NCBI GenBank assembly: GCA_029256085.1
Contig: JAQSYP010000004.1
Coordinates: 62,001-126,000, forward strand
DNA: 64,000 bases
Direction: 5' to 3'
Origin: Caryophanales bacterium
GTDB taxonomy: Bacteria > Bacillota > Bacilli > CAJFEE01
Shown here piece after piece: positions 17,361-26,759 of this stretch. Both the position numbers and the translations under genes were made by a program. Position 1 is the stretch's first letter, and every line of letters starts with the position of its first letter. Below the pieces are notes generated by a model that saw only the letters and a list, made by a program, of their open reading frames with translations, was not told the DNA's origin and made no database searches.

Positions 17361-18179
17361 ATGTCTATTGAAAATATGAAAAAATCAGCAGAATATATAC
17401 GTAATAAAATTAATAATAACCCAAGAGTTGGACTTATATTGGGTTCTGGTCTTGGGGTACTTGCGGAAGAAGTTAAGAATTCAGTAGTAATACCTTATAG
17501 CGAAATTCCGGGTTTCCCAGTTTCTACAGTCGAAGGCCATGCGGGTCAATTAGTAATAGGTGATCTTGAGGGCATTGAAGTTATAGTAATGCAAGGTAGA
17601 TTCCATTTTTATGAAGGCTATGAAATGGACCGTGTAACATATCCAGTTAGAGTAATGAAATTACTTGGGATAGAAAATATAATCATAACGAATGCAGCTG
17701 GTGGAATAAATACATCTTTTGAGCCAGGAGACTTAATGATTATTACCGACCATATAAATATGGTTGGTACTAGTCCATTAATAGGAAAAAACTTTAATGA
17801 ATTTGGTACGCGCTTTCCTGATATGAGTAATGCTTATAATAAAGAATTTATAAATTTAGCTGAAAGAGTTGCAGTAAATTTAAATATAAAAATTAAAAAA
17901 GGCGTATATATTGGGAATACAGGCCCTAATTACGAAACACCTGCTGAAATTCGAATGGGAAGAGTTCTAGGAGGAGATGCAGTTGGTATGTCAACAGTAC
18001 CTGAAGTGATTGTTGCAAATCACAGCGGTATGAAGGTTCTTGGAATATCATGTATTTCCAATATGGCTGCGGGCATTTTAGATCAACCTCTTACTCATGA
18101 TGAAGTTATGGAAACTACAGAAAAAGTGAAGAGTAATTTTTTAAAGTTAGTTAAAAATATTGTTCAAGAAATGAGATAG
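17361..18179 (+). CDS. punA: purine-nucleoside phosphorylase (trimeric type)
   Basis: 272 residues. Phosphorolysis of guanosine/inosine to base plus ribose 1-phosphate, feeding DeoB. Typical motifs: LILGSGLG, FPVSTVEGHAG (phosphate site), MQGRFHFYEGY, NAAGGIN, PNYETPAEIRM and GMSTVPE. It starts 10 bp after deoB with GAGGTG. B. subtilis calls this gene pupG/punA and has it in the same place. Confidence 0.96.
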   Translation: MSIENMKKSAEYIRNKINNNPRVGLILGSGLGVLAEEVKNSVVIPYSEIPGFPVSTVEGHAGQLVIGDLEGIEVIVMQGRFHFYEGYEMDRVTYPVRVMKLLGIENIIITNAAGGINTSFEPGDLMIITDHINMVGTSPLIGKNFNEFGTRFPDMSNAYNKEFINLAERVAVNLNIKIKKGVYIGNTGPNYETPAEIRMGRVLGGDAVGMSTVPEVIVANHSGMKVLGISCISNMAAGILDQPLTHDEVMETTEKVKSNFLKLVKNIVQEMR

Positions 18180-18191
18180 GAAGTGCAATTT

Positions 18192-19493
18192 ATGAGAATG
18201 GTAGACATAATTGCTAAAAAAAGAAATGGAAACACCCTTAATGAAGAAGAAATTAAATATTTTATTAATGGATATGTAGATGGAAGTATCCCTGATTATC
18301 AGGTCTCAGCATTACTAATGTCGATATTTTACAATGGCATGAATAATTCAGAAGTTTCTAATCTAACTAAATTCATGGTTGAATCAGGAGATGTAATTAA
18401 TCTAGATCAAATTAAAGGGTTTAAAGTAGATAAACATTCAACAGGTGGTGTGGGCGACAAAACTAGCCTTATCATAGGGCCATTAGTTGCAGCAGCAGGT
18501 GTGCCAATAGCAAAAATGTCAGGTCGAGGGTTGGGACATACTGGCGGTACATTAGACAAACTTGAATCAATTAAGAACTTCAAAATCGAACTTACAAGTG
18601 AACAGTTCATAAATAATGTAAATAAACATAAGATTGCTATAATTGGTCAAACCGCGAATTTAGTCCCTGCAGATAAAAAGTTATATTCTTTACGAGATGT
18701 AACTGCAACAGTAGATTCAATTCCTCTAATCGCAAGTTCAATAATGAGTAAAAAAATTGCTTCGGGAGCTGACGCTATTGTACTTGACGTTAAAGTAGGA
18801 TCTGGCGCTTTTATGAAAACTATAGATGAAGCAAGAAAACTTGCTGAAACGATGGTACAGATTGGTAAGTCGCTTAATAGAAAAACCGTTGCAATATTAA
18901 CTAATATGGACGAACCACTTGGTAAGGAAATTGGAAATGCAAATGAAATTCATGAAGTTATTCAAGTTCTAAAAAATAATGGACCGCATGATTTAACAGA
19001 AATTAGTATTACAATAGCAGCTCAAATGACAGTTTTAGCAAATGTGTATGATGATATTGAGATTGCCAAGATAGAATTACGAAAGCTTTTAAGTAATGGT
19101 AAAGCCTTTGAAAAACTAGTAGAGTTCGTAATGGCACAAGGTGGCGATACATCTGTAATCCATGATCCGAATCTTCTACCAAAAGCGAAAGTACATTCAG
19201 ACATTAAAGCTGATCAAGATGGCTTTGTTTCAAAGATTGACGCACTTTCAATTGGAATTTCAGCAATGTTATTAGGTGCAGGACGTAAAACTAAAGACGA
19301 AGTAATAGATCATTCTGTTGGTATTACACTACATAAAAAAGTTGGAGATAAAGTTAATCAGGGAGAAGTTATAGCTACGATACATTGTAATAACTCAAAT
19401 ATCGATGAATCAACTGATTTAATACATAAAGCTTATTTAATTAGTAATGAGGCAATTAAGTCAAGCAAACTTATATATGATGTAATACAATAA
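18192..19493 (+). CDS. pdp: pyrimidine-nucleoside phosphorylase
   Basis: 433 residues. Phosphorolysis of uridine, thymidine and deoxyuridine. The phosphorylase signature is complete: KHSTGGVGDKTS, MSGRGLGHTGGTLDKLE, and DVKVGSGAFMK, with a C-terminal alpha/beta domain (GVGITLHKKVGD-type). The ATG at 18192 follows AGGAAGTG; a GTG at 18183 lies within this box. In B. subtilis pdp sits elsewhere (with deoR-dra-nupC), so its place after punA makes a compact purine and pyrimidine salvage operon with the shared mutase. Confidence 0.95.
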   Translation: MRMVDIIAKKRNGNTLNEEEIKYFINGYVDGSIPDYQVSALLMSIFYNGMNNSEVSNLTKFMVESGDVINLDQIKGFKVDKHSTGGVGDKTSLIIGPLVAAAGVPIAKMSGRGLGHTGGTLDKLESIKNFKIELTSEQFINNVNKHKIAIIGQTANLVPADKKLYSLRDVTATVDSIPLIASSIMSKKIASGADAIVLDVKVGSGAFMKTIDEARKLAETMVQIGKSLNRKTVAILTNMDEPLGKEIGNANEIHEVIQVLKNNGPHDLTEISITIAAQMTVLANVYDDIEIAKIELRKLLSNGKAFEKLVEFVMAQGGDTSVIHDPNLLPKAKVHSDIKADQDGFVSKIDALSIGISAMLLGAGRKTKDEVIDHSVGITLHKKVGDKVNQGEVIATIHCNNSNIDESTDLIHKAYLISNEAIKSSKLIYDVIQ

Positions 19494-19518
19494 TTTGGAT
19501 TATTATTAAATAGCTACT

Positions 19519-19550
19519 AACACAGGATAAATTCCTGTGTTTTTTGTTTT
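19519..19550 (+). terminator. terminator of deoB-punA-pdp
   Basis: AACACAGGA pairs with TCCTGTGTT, followed by TTTTTGTTTTTT. Confidence 0.85.
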
Positions 19551-19558
19551 TTAATAAT

Positions 19559-19588
19559 GTATAAGGATTAATAATCTGGAAAAAATAG
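19559..19588 (+). promoter_or_regulatory. candidate forespore (sigma-F/G) promoter of dacF
   Basis: GTATA at 19559 and GGAAAAAATA at 19578, 14 bp apart. This resembles the sigma-F pattern GYWTA-N15-GGNRANAYTW with one mismatch and slightly short spacing. In B. subtilis dacF is sigma-F/G dependent. Confidence 0.45.
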
Positions 19589-19617
19589 GTAAGGAATTTT
19601 ATAAGGAGGGATATTGC

Positions 19618-20778
19618 TTGAATCGTTCATTTATTACAACATTATTAGCAATTTTACTTGTATTCACAATTATTAACCCTGTTAGTGCAGCTAACTCTTC
19701 AGTTAAATTAGCAGAAGAGGCTAAATCGGCTGTTCTGATTGAACAAGATTCTGGTAAAATACTTTACTCGAAAAATGAAAATGTTAAATTACCACCAGCT
19801 AGTATGACGAAAATAATGACTTTATTACTAATTATGGAAAAAATTGAAGATGGATCTATTAAGTTAAATGAAAAAGTAAGAGCTAGTGAATATGCAGCAT
19901 CAATGGGTGGATCACAAATATTTCTAGAACCTGGTGAAGAAATGACTGTAGATGAGCTGCTTCGTGGTATTGCGGTAGCTTCTGGAAATGATGCATCTGT
20001 AGTTATGGCAGAAAGGATTGCTGGAACTGAGGATGAATTTGTTAAATTAATGAATAAAAAGGCAAAAGAGCTTGGACTAAAAAATACAACATTTAAAAAT
20101 ACAACTGGATTACCTGCGGATGGTCATGTGTCAACATCCTATGATATGGCAATTATGGCACGAGAATTATTAAAATATGAACAAGTTACAAAGTACACTG
20201 GACTTTATGAAGATTACCTACGACAAAACACTGATAATAAATTTTGGCTTGTTAATACAAATAAACTCGTTAAATTCTATCCAGGATGTGATGGTCTTAA
20301 GACTGGATTTACAACAGAAGCTAGATATTGCTTAACAGCTACTGCAAAGAGAAATGATATGCGTGTTGTCGGTGTAATTATGGGTGCTCCAACATCTAAG
20401 GTTAGAAATGCACAAATGACAAAAATGTTAGACTATGCATTTGCTCAATACTCTGTGAAGCCTATTTATAAGAAAAATCAAGTGCTTCAAAAAGTTAAGA
20501 TAAGTAAAGGATCAAGACAAACTGTAGATGTATTAGTTCCATCAAAAGTTTCTATTGTTCTAAAAAAAGGTGAAAAGATTGGAAAACTTGAAAGTGTAAT
20601 TAAAGTTCAAGAAACAGTTAAGGCACCTGTGAAAAAAGGACAAGAATTAGGAACTCTTGAGATTAGATCGAAGACTAAAGTATATGTAAAAACAAAAATT
20701 GTTGCTGCTGAGGATATTAATGAAGCATCATACTTCGATTTATTTAAAAGAACTCTTGGAAATTTATCAGGAAAATAG
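19618..20778 (+). CDS. dacF: sporulation D-alanyl-D-alanine carboxypeptidase DacF
   Basis: Low-molecular-weight PBP that trims the terminal D-Ala of peptidoglycan; in B. subtilis it affects forespore cortex cross-linking. A signal peptide (1-24, ending VSAAN) is followed by the S11 peptidase domain: Ser62-x-x-Lys65 (ASMTK), Ser122-Gly-Asn (ASGND) and KTG in GLKTGFT. The C-terminal 110 residues form the PBP5-type beta domain with an amphipathic end. TTG start after AAGGAGGG. It lies directly before spoIIAA as in B. subtilis, where read-through gives a late spoIIA transcript. Confidence 0.95.
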   Translation: MNRSFITTLLAILLVFTIINPVSAANSSVKLAEEAKSAVLIEQDSGKILYSKNENVKLPPASMTKIMTLLLIMEKIEDGSIKLNEKVRASEYAASMGGSQIFLEPGEEMTVDELLRGIAVASGNDASVVMAERIAGTEDEFVKLMNKKAKELGLKNTTFKNTTGLPADGHVSTSYDMAIMARELLKYEQVTKYTGLYEDYLRQNTDNKFWLVNTNKLVKFYPGCDGLKTGFTTEARYCLTATAKRNDMRVVGVIMGAPTSKVRNAQMTKMLDYAFAQYSVKPIYKKNQVLQKVKISKGSRQTVDVLVPSKVSIVLKKGEKIGKLESVIKVQETVKAPVKKGQELGTLEIRSKTKVYVKTKIVAAEDINEASYFDLFKRTLGNLSGK

Positions 20779-20807
20779 TCGATTTATAACTTGTTTTGTA
20801 GTTAAGA

Positions 20808-20833
20808 AGGATATTAACAAAAACATATAGAAT
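20808..20833 (+). promoter_or_regulatory. candidate sigma-H promoter of the spoIIA operon
   Basis: AGGATATT (20808-20815), 14 bp spacer, then GAAT (20830-20833), matching the sigma-H pattern AGGAWWT and GAAT. The B. subtilis spoIIA operon starts from a sigma-H promoter at this position. Confidence 0.6.
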
Positions 20834-20867
20834 ATGAATCCTTAGTCCATTAAAAGGAGGAAGGATT

Positions 20868-21218
20868 TTGAGTCTTTCATTTGATTACGAAATAAAACAA
20901 GATATTTTAGTTATACGACTTGATGGCGAATTGGACCATCATACTGCTGATGAAGTTAGAGTTAATATTACGGATTTAATTGAACAGCATAAGTTAAACA
21001 ACATAGTGATGAATCTTGAGAAGCTATCTTTTATGGATAGTTCAGGTTTTGGAGTTATTCTCGGTAGATATAAGCATCTTAAGAGTTTAAACGGTGAATT
21101 AATAATTTGCTCTGTTCCTACATCAATTCAAAGATTGTTTGATATGTCTGGGTTGTTCAAGATTGTTAGGATAGAAGCAACTGAAGATGATGCATTTTCT
21201 TGCATGGAGGTGAGATAA
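20868..21218 (+). CDS. spoIIAA: anti-sigma-F factor antagonist SpoIIAA
   Basis: 116-residue STAS protein. When unphosphorylated it binds SpoIIAB and frees sigma-F in the forespore. The phosphorylation site is Ser58 in FMDSSGFG, the same number as in B. subtilis. TTG start after AAAGGAGG. Its stop codon overlaps the spoIIAB start (TAATG), so the two are translationally coupled. Confidence 0.97.
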   Translation: MSLSFDYEIKQDILVIRLDGELDHHTADEVRVNITDLIEQHKLNNIVMNLEKLSFMDSSGFGVILGRYKHLKSLNGELIICSVPTSIQRLFDMSGLFKIVRIEATEDDAFSCMEVR

Positions 21219-21658
21219 TGAAGAATTTTTTTCGACTTCAAATACCTGCAGTAAGTGAAAATGAATCATTTGCTCGTGTTGCAGTTGCAGCATTTGTTGC
21301 TCAATTAGATCCTACATTAGATGAATTAACTGAAATTAAAACAGCTATATCAGAAGCAGTAACAAACTCAATAATTCATGGTTATGAAGAAAATTCCGAA
21401 GGCATTATTGAAATTGAGGTTTCGATAGAGGAATTTATAGTTACTGTAAAGGTTAAAGATATGGGAATAGGCATTACTGATATTGAAGAGGCTAGGACAC
21501 CATTATACACTTCAAAACCAGAGCTAGAAAGATCCGGAATGGGCTTTACTATAATAGAGAACTTCATGGACGAAGTAACTATTAATACAGGTGCAATGCA
21601 AGGCACAGAAATTATAATGATTAAACATTTAACTGGCGCAAAAGCACTTGTTAATTAA
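21218..21658 (+). CDS. spoIIAB: anti-sigma-F factor and SpoIIAA kinase SpoIIAB
   Basis: 146 residues of GHKL ATPase fold. It holds sigma-F inactive and phosphorylates SpoIIAA. The N box is [11 protein letters not shown] (Glu46, Asn50), G1 box DMGIGI and G2 box [10 protein letters not shown]. Arg20, important for sigma and SpoIIAA contact in studied homologues, is present. The ATG at 21218 has GGAGGTGAG upstream; an upstream in-frame TTG is not needed. Confidence 0.97.
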   Translation: MKNFFRLQIPAVSENESFARVAVAAFVAQLDPTLDELTEIKTAISEAVTNSIIHGYEENSEGIIEIEVSIEEFIVTVKVKDMGIGITDIEEARTPLYTSKPELERSGMGFTIIENFMDEVTINTGAMQGTEIIMIKHLTGAKALVN

Positions 21659-21671
21659 GGAGATTTGACTT

Positions 21672-22427
21672 ATGGATGTTGAAGTCAAAAATGAACAAAC
21701 AAAGGCCCCTTTAAAGGATCGTGAAATAAAGGAACTAATTGTAAGAAGTCAAAATGGTGATCATAAAGCTAGAGAAATAATAGTTGAGAAGAATATGAGA
21801 CTGGTTTGGTCAGTTGTCCAAAGGTTTCTAAATAGAGGTTATGAACCTGATGACCTTTTTCAAATAGGAAGCATAGGATTACTAAAGTCTGTTGATAAAT
21901 TTGACCTTAGCTATGACGTTAAATTTTCAACTTATGCCGTTCCGATGATAATTGGAGAAATCCAAAGGTTTATTAGAGATGATGGAACAGTCAAAGTAAG
22001 CAGGTCATTAAAAGAGATTGGTAATAAAATAAGAAAGCTAAAAGATGAAATGTCTAAAACTCTAGGTAGATCACCTACTGTTAATGAGATTGCTGAGGCT
22101 TTAGAGATTACTCGTGATGAAGTTATTTTAGCCCAAGATGCAAATAGGACACCTACATCAATCCATGAAACTGTATACGAGAATGATGGTGATCCAATTA
22201 CTCTACTTGATCAGATAGCAGATAACTCAGAGCACAAGTGGTTCAATAATTTAGCGCTTTCTGATGCAATACATGGGTTATCTGAACGTGAAAGACTAAT
22301 CGTATTTTTAAGGTACTATAAGGATCAAACTCAATCAGAAGTTGCAGAAAGACTTGGTATATCGCAAGTGCAGGTTTCAAGATTAGAGAAAAAAATATTA
22401 CAACAAATTAAAGAGTACATGGATTAA
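21672..22427 (+). CDS. sigF: RNA polymerase sigma-F factor
   Basis: 251-residue forespore-specific sigma factor, third gene of the operon. Region 2 has DLFQIGSIGLLKSVDKFD and FSTYAVPMIIGEIQRF; region 3 GRSPTVNEIAEAL; region 4 a helix-turn-helix (SEVAERLGISQVQVSRLE). AAGGAG precedes the ATG, 13 bp after spoIIAB. A strong terminator overlaps the stop codon. Confidence 0.97.
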   Translation: MDVEVKNEQTKAPLKDREIKELIVRSQNGDHKAREIIVEKNMRLVWSVVQRFLNRGYEPDDLFQIGSIGLLKSVDKFDLSYDVKFSTYAVPMIIGEIQRFIRDDGTVKVSRSLKEIGNKIRKLKDEMSKTLGRSPTVNEIAEALEITRDEVILAQDANRTPTSIHETVYENDGDPITLLDQIADNSEHKWFNNLALSDAIHGLSERERLIVFLRYYKDQTQSEVAERLGISQVQVSRLEKKILQQIKEYMD

Positions 22428-22451
22428 ATTATTTTAATCCATGTACTTTTC
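22414..22451 (+). terminator. spoIIA operon terminator
   Basis: A 15-bp stem (22414-22428 with 22433-22447) that includes the sigF stop codon, ending in TTTT. Confidence 0.8.
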
Positions 22452-22480
22452 TCATTAAAAGTAAAGTATATGCATTCTCA

Positions 22481-22594
22481 AAAAAAACTGCTCGCTTTCC
22501 GCGGGCACGGCCTCAGGCGTTTTTCGCAAGTTTTACTTGCAAAAATGGATTTTTGGCTCGTGCTGTTCCCGCTGGAGTCGAGCAGTTTTTTTTA
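22481..22594. repeat. family B palindromic element, copy 2 (full length)
   Basis: AAAAAAACTGCTCG at the left pairs with CGAGCAGTTTTTTT at the right. Inner parts CTTTCCGCGGGCACGGCC and GGCTCGTGCTGTTCCCGC also pair in part, and the centre has TTTTCGCAAG/CTTGCAAAAA. It fills the place where spoVAA and spoVAB stand in B. subtilis. Confidence 0.8.
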
Positions 22595-22655
22595 TTGTGT
22601 TAAGTCTACTTATTAAAATGACTTAGCAATGTCAAGCTTATTTTATTTTAAAATA

Positions 22656-22685
22656 TGATTTTTTCTGTATTAATTACTCATACTA
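22656..22685 (+). promoter_or_regulatory. candidate sigma-G promoter of the spoVA operon
   Basis: TGATTT (22656-22661), 17 bp spacer, CATACTA (22679-22685). The -10 is a perfect match to the sigma-G/F pattern, the -35 agrees in half of its bases. spoVA operons are sigma-G dependent. Confidence 0.6.
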
Positions 22686-22722
22686 AAATTAAAGTAAAAT
22701 TTCTAGGGTAAGGTGGATTGAA

Positions 22723-23175
22723 ATGACAAATTCAATAAAACACAACTACAAAGATAAAGTTAAAGATTTTCATCCAAATCCTCATATATTTAAAAACTGT
22801 ATTAAAGCATTCGTTGTGGGAGGATTAATATGTGCGTTTGGGCAAGTGCTAACTAACTTTTATCTAGCAAATTTTAATTTCACTGAAGAAACAGTTGGAA
22901 ATCCGACAGTAGCAACATTAATCCTAATATCAGCTATATTAACAGGCTTAGGATACTATGACATTATTGGTCAATTTGCTGGAGCTGGTTCAGCGGTACC
23001 TGTTACTGGATTTGCAAACTCGATGGCTTCAGCTGCACTAGAATATAAAAGTGAGGGCATCGTACTTGGAATTGCAACAAATATGTTTAAGCTTGCTGGA
23101 AGTGTTATTGTATTTGGAGTTGTATCAGCGTATGTTGTTGGAATTATAAGATATATATTCAATATGTTTATGTGA
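22723..23175 (+). CDS. spoVAC: SpoVAC, spore dipicolinate channel subunit
   Basis: 150 residues with several hydrophobic helices and the motifs QFAGAGSAVPVTGFANSMASAA and KLAGSVIVFG. Part of the inner-membrane complex importing Ca-dipicolinate into the forespore and releasing it in germination; B. subtilis SpoVAC has mechanosensitive channel activity. It is first gene of the operon here, behind a sigma-G-like promoter. spoVAA and spoVAB, which precede it in B. subtilis, are not present. Confidence 0.95.
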   Translation: MTNSIKHNYKDKVKDFHPNPHIFKNCIKAFVVGGLICAFGQVLTNFYLANFNFTEETVGNPTVATLILISAILTGLGYYDIIGQFAGAGSAVPVTGFANSMASAALEYKSEGIVLGIATNMFKLAGSVIVFGVVSAYVVGIIRYIFNMFM

Positions 23176-23185
23176 AGGTGAAACT

Positions 23186-24217
23186 ATGAATAACTTACTC
23201 GGAAAACAGACTTGGTCTTTTAATAAGGGAGTTTATATTCTATCAAGGGCTACAGCATCAGGACCAAAAGAAGGTAGTGGTCCAATAGGTAGTTTATTTG
23301 ATAAAGTTTATGATGAGTTACATTGTGGACAAAATAGCTGGGAATTAGCAGAAAGAGCACTATTGAGCGATAGTATAAATTTATGTCTTGAAAAGGTAAA
23401 TAAAAACTATAACGATATTGACTTATTACTTGCTGGAGATTTAATTAATCAAATAGTTAGCGCAAACTATGCTGCAAGACAAATTAATATCCCTTTCTTA
23501 GGTATCTTTGGTGCATGTTCAACATCCATGGAAGGCCTTGCGATTGCTAGTGCATTAGTAGAGAGTAGTTATGCTAACTATGCAATAGCAGCAACATGTA
23601 GTCATAACTCAACAGCTGAGAGACAATTTAGGTATCCAACAGAATATGGAGGTCAGAAACCAGAAACAGCAACGACAACTGTAACTGGTGGAGGGGCTGT
23701 TTTAGTTAGTAAAGAACAAACAAAAATTAAAGTAACTCATGCAACTATAGGCAAAGTCCAAGATTTAGGTATAACTGATCCATTTGATATGGGTTCAGCA
23801 ATGGCGCCTGCCGCAGCAGATACAATTAGGCAACATTTTATTGATACTAATCGAAAACCTGAAGATTATGATCTCATTGTAACGGGTGACCTATCTGCTG
23901 TAGGTAAGCCAATTTGTGAGAAACTCCTATTAGAAGATGGGTTTGATGTATCAAATGTTTACAATGATTGTGGATTAATAATTTATAAACAAGGTGATAG
24001 TGAAGTTTTTGCAGGTGGAAGTGGATGTGCATGCAGTGCATTAGTAACGTATTCACACTTGTTAAATGAACTTGAGTCAGGAAACTATAAAAGAATTTTA
24101 GTTGTAGCAACAGGAGCCCTATTAAATCCTACGATGATACAACAAAAAGAGTCAATTCCGTGCATTGCACACGCAGTAGCATTTGAATACGAATCAGAGC
24201 GAAAGAGGATGAAATAG
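23186..24217 (+). CDS. spoVAD: SpoVAD, dipicolinate-binding thiolase-fold protein
   Basis: 343 residues with ketosynthase/thiolase fold signals ([20 protein letters not shown]). SpoVAD sits on the outer face of the spore inner membrane complex and binds dipicolinate directly. GAAGGTG precedes the ATG, 10 bp after spoVAC. Other typical parts: [11 protein letters not shown] near the start, and [17 protein letters not shown]. Confidence 0.96.
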   Translation: MNNLLGKQTWSFNKGVYILSRATASGPKEGSGPIGSLFDKVYDELHCGQNSWELAERALLSDSINLCLEKVNKNYNDIDLLLAGDLINQIVSANYAARQINIPFLGIFGACSTSMEGLAIASALVESSYANYAIAATCSHNSTAERQFRYPTEYGGQKPETATTTVTGGGAVLVSKEQTKIKVTHATIGKVQDLGITDPFDMGSAMAPAAADTIRQHFIDTNRKPEDYDLIVTGDLSAVGKPICEKLLLEDGFDVSNVYNDCGLIIYKQGDSEVFAGGSGCACSALVTYSHLLNELESGNYKRILVVATGALLNPTMIQQKESIPCIAHAVAFEYESERKRMK

Positions 24218-24218
24218 T

Positions 24219-24569
24219 ATGGAATATCTCATTGCATTCGTAACAGGTGGTTTAATTTGTATTGTGGGTCAATTATTACTTGATATTCTTAAGTTTACAC
24301 CAGCACATGTAATGGCGACATTTGTAATTATCGGATCAATTTTAGATGGCTTTGGAATTTATGATAAATTTATAGAATTTGCAGGCGCAGGTGCAACTGT
24401 CCCAATTACAAGCTTTGGGCATTCATTACTACATGGAGCTATGGCCGAAGCGGAGAAGCATGGATTTATTGGTATCGGAATGGGTATGTTTAAACTAACA
24501 TCAGGCGGTATATCAGCAGCTATAGTCTTTGCTTTTTTTGTAGCTTTAATTTTTAAACCGAAAGGATAA
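24219..24569 (+). CDS. spoVAEB: SpoVAEB, membrane subunit of the SpoVA channel
   Basis: 116 residues, mostly membrane helices, with [20 protein letters not shown], which parallels the SpoVAC motif; the two are homologous. The start is one base after the spoVAD stop, so translation is coupled. Role: membrane part of the dipicolinate transport complex. Confidence 0.94.
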   Translation: MEYLIAFVTGGLICIVGQLLLDILKFTPAHVMATFVIIGSILDGFGIYDKFIEFAGAGATVPITSFGHSLLHGAMAEAEKHGFIGIGMGMFKLTSGGISAAIVFAFFVALIFKPKG

Positions 24570-24574
24570 TTCAT

Positions 24575-25144
24575 ATGAAAACAAAGGTTATTCTAATAAC
24601 CGATGGAGATGAATATGCGCTACAAACTATTCAGCTAATAGCAAAGGAGTTTGGAGGACGTTGTATTTCCCAGAGTAAGGGAAATCCAACCAAATTTACT
24701 GGCTATGAAATAGTTAAATTAATTAAAAAAGCTAAATCAGAACCGGTATTTGTACTATTTGACGATAGCGGATGTCTTGGTGAGGGACCGGGTGAAAGAG
24801 CACTCGAATATGTGATTAAACACGAAGATATTCAAATTCTAGGAGTCCTGGCGGTTGCATCAAGAACACATAATCAAGAGTGGACAAAAGTTGATTATAC
24901 AGTTGATAGATATTGCAAAGTGTCAAAACTAGGTGTAGATAAAGAGGGAATTCAAGAGTTAGAATACGGAAGAATAAGTGGCGATACGGTATATATTTTA
25001 GACTCATTAGATGTACCAATAATTGTTGGTATTGGTGATATTGGTAAAATGGGCGGTTATGACGATGTCAAAAAAGGATCACCTGTAACGAAAAAGGCAA
25101 TTAAATTAATCCTTGAACGGAGTGGTGATTTTGAAAAAAAATGA
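24575..25144 (+). CDS. spoVAEA: SpoVAEA, soluble SpoVA protein
   Basis: 189-residue cytosolic protein with [12 protein letters not shown] at the start, [20 protein letters not shown] and [14 protein letters not shown]. It matches the SpoVAEA family by length and motifs. It follows spoVAEB by 5 bp and overlaps spoVAF by 14 bp. Its exact role is unclear in studied species; it is found in the spore and influences germination. Confidence 0.93.
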   Translation: MKTKVILITDGDEYALQTIQLIAKEFGGRCISQSKGNPTKFTGYEIVKLIKKAKSEPVFVLFDDSGCLGEGPGERALEYVIKHEDIQILGVLAVASRTHNQEWTKVDYTVDRYCKVSKLGVDKEGIQELEYGRISGDTVYILDSLDVPIIVGIGDIGKMGGYDDVKKGSPVTKKAIKLILERSGDFEKK

Positions 25145-26609
25145 AGAAGAAGTTTATGATATATTTTCTGAAGTCCTAAAAAACGATGAATATTTTAAAA
25201 AGAATGTAGGTAGCAAAGTAAGTTTTGATATTGGGATCAGACCATTTAAAATATTAGGTCGAGATGTTCATGTTCATTTTTTAAATGGATTAACAGATAG
25301 CAGTATACTAATTCATATTTTCTCTGATTTACTACAAATAAATGACCATGAAGAGAATAAGTATGAGTTGTTCAATATTATCTTTAATAGATTAAACCAC
25401 CAGTCCGTCACGACTATAAATTCATTAGAAGAAGCTACAGTCCAACTACTTTGTGGCTTGCCAGTTATATTTATTGATGGTGAAACATCAGCAATTGCGA
25501 TTGATATAAGAAGTTACCCCGGAAGATCACCTCAAGAACCTGACACGGAAAAGGTAGTAAGAGGTGCAAGAGATGGTTATACGGAAAATATTATTGTAAA
25601 TACTGCATTAACTCGTAGAAGAATTAGAGATCAGAAATTACGATTTAAGATTATGAAGATTGGTCAAAGATCAAAAACTGACGTTGTAGTTGCATTTATA
25701 GAAGATATTGCTGATCCAAGGTTAGTTGAAGATATAACAAACAAACTAGAATCAATTGATATTGATGGATTGGCAATGGCAGATAAAACTGTTGAAGAGT
25801 GCATTGTAAATCAAGGATATAATCCGTTTCCTTTAGTAAGGTATACTGAGAGACCAGATGTCGCTGCTAATCATCTTATTGAAGGTCATGTAATTGTATT
25901 TGTAGATACATCACCTAGTGTGATAATTACTCCTACAACATACTTTCACCATGTTCAACATGCTGAAGAATATCGTCAGGCACCAATAATTGGTACAGCT
26001 TTAAGGTGGTTTAGATTTCTTGGATTATTTCTATCAATATTTTTACTACCGTTATGGTTACTATTTGCAACGGATTTAGCATTGCTACCTGAAAACCTTG
26101 AGTATATTGGACCAAAAGAACTTACTAATATACCAGTGTTAATCCAAATATTGCTAGCTGATTTTGGAATTGAGTTTTTACGGATGGCAGCAATACATAC
26201 ACCGACACCTTTATCAACAGCTATGGGTCTGATTGCAGCAGCTCTTATAGGGCAAATTGCAATTGATGTAGGTTTATTTGTTCCAGAGGTAATTTTATAT
26301 GTAGCAATTGCGGCAATTGGCTCATTTGCGACACCTTCTTATGAAATGGGTGTTGCAAATAAAGTAGCTAAAACAGGTTTATTAATTTTATCAGCGTTCA
26401 TGGGTATAGAAGGATTTATGCTTGGAGTAACAATTATATTTGTCTCTTTAGTAAGTTTAAAGTCTTTTAACACACCATACTTATGGCCATTTGCTCCTTT
26501 TAATCCAGCAGCATTTAAGGAAATTGTAATTAGAACACCAGTAAAAACCTCTAGACGTCTTAGTGTTATAAACCCTCAGGACCGAGTAAGAATGAAGAAA
26601 TCTAAGTAA
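25131..26609 (+). CDS. spoVAF: SpoVAF, GerA-family membrane protein
   Basis: 492 residues. N-terminal cytosolic domain (about 1-290), then about five membrane helices in the C-terminal half and a basic tail. [23 protein letters not shown]-type loop and [19 protein letters not shown] are family features shared with GerAA. In B. subtilis SpoVAF assists germinant receptors, forming a likely ion channel. The TTG at 25131 has GGAGTGGTG upstream and is preferred over a TTG at 25113. Last gene of the operon. Confidence 0.94.
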   Translation: MKKNEEEVYDIFSEVLKNDEYFKKNVGSKVSFDIGIRPFKILGRDVHVHFLNGLTDSSILIHIFSDLLQINDHEENKYELFNIIFNRLNHQSVTTINSLEEATVQLLCGLPVIFIDGETSAIAIDIRSYPGRSPQEPDTEKVVRGARDGYTENIIVNTALTRRRIRDQKLRFKIMKIGQRSKTDVVVAFIEDIADPRLVEDITNKLESIDIDGLAMADKTVEECIVNQGYNPFPLVRYTERPDVAANHLIEGHVIVFVDTSPSVIITPTTYFHHVQHAEEYRQAPIIGTALRWFRFLGLFLSIFLLPLWLLFATDLALLPENLEYIGPKELTNIPVLIQILLADFGIEFLRMAAIHTPTPLSTAMGLIAAALIGQIAIDVGLFVPEVILYVAIAAIGSFATPSYEMGVANKVAKTGLLILSAFMGIEGFMLGVTIIFVSLVSLKSFNTPYLWPFAPFNPAAFKEIVIRTPVKTSRRLSVINPQDRVRMKKSK

Positions 26610-26645
26610 TTGTTGGGATGGTGATATAACTTCCATTAAGTAAAA

Positions 26646-26672
26646 TAGGAGCTAAATTTAGCACCTTTTATT
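26646..26672 (+). terminator. probable spoVA operon terminator
   Basis: GG-A-GCTAA pairs with TTAGC-A-CC (one mismatch), followed by TTTTATTT. Family A copy 3 begins right after it. Confidence 0.6.
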
Positions 26673-26673
26673 T

Positions 26674-26759
26674 GCTATTAGGAAAGTATAAACTCATGAG
26701 TAATTCATACTTTAATAACACATAAGGACAACAACAGCTCTGTTGTCGCCCTTAAGGTT
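26674..26759 (+). repeat. family A element, copy 3 (3' part missing)
   Basis: GCTATTAGGAAAGTATAAACT head, CATACTTTAATAACACATAAGGAC core, and a second hairpin ACAGC-TCT-GTTGT that keeps pairing through changed bases. It stops at CCTTAAGG; these last bases supply the final codons of the convergent minus-strand gene. Confidence 0.8.
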
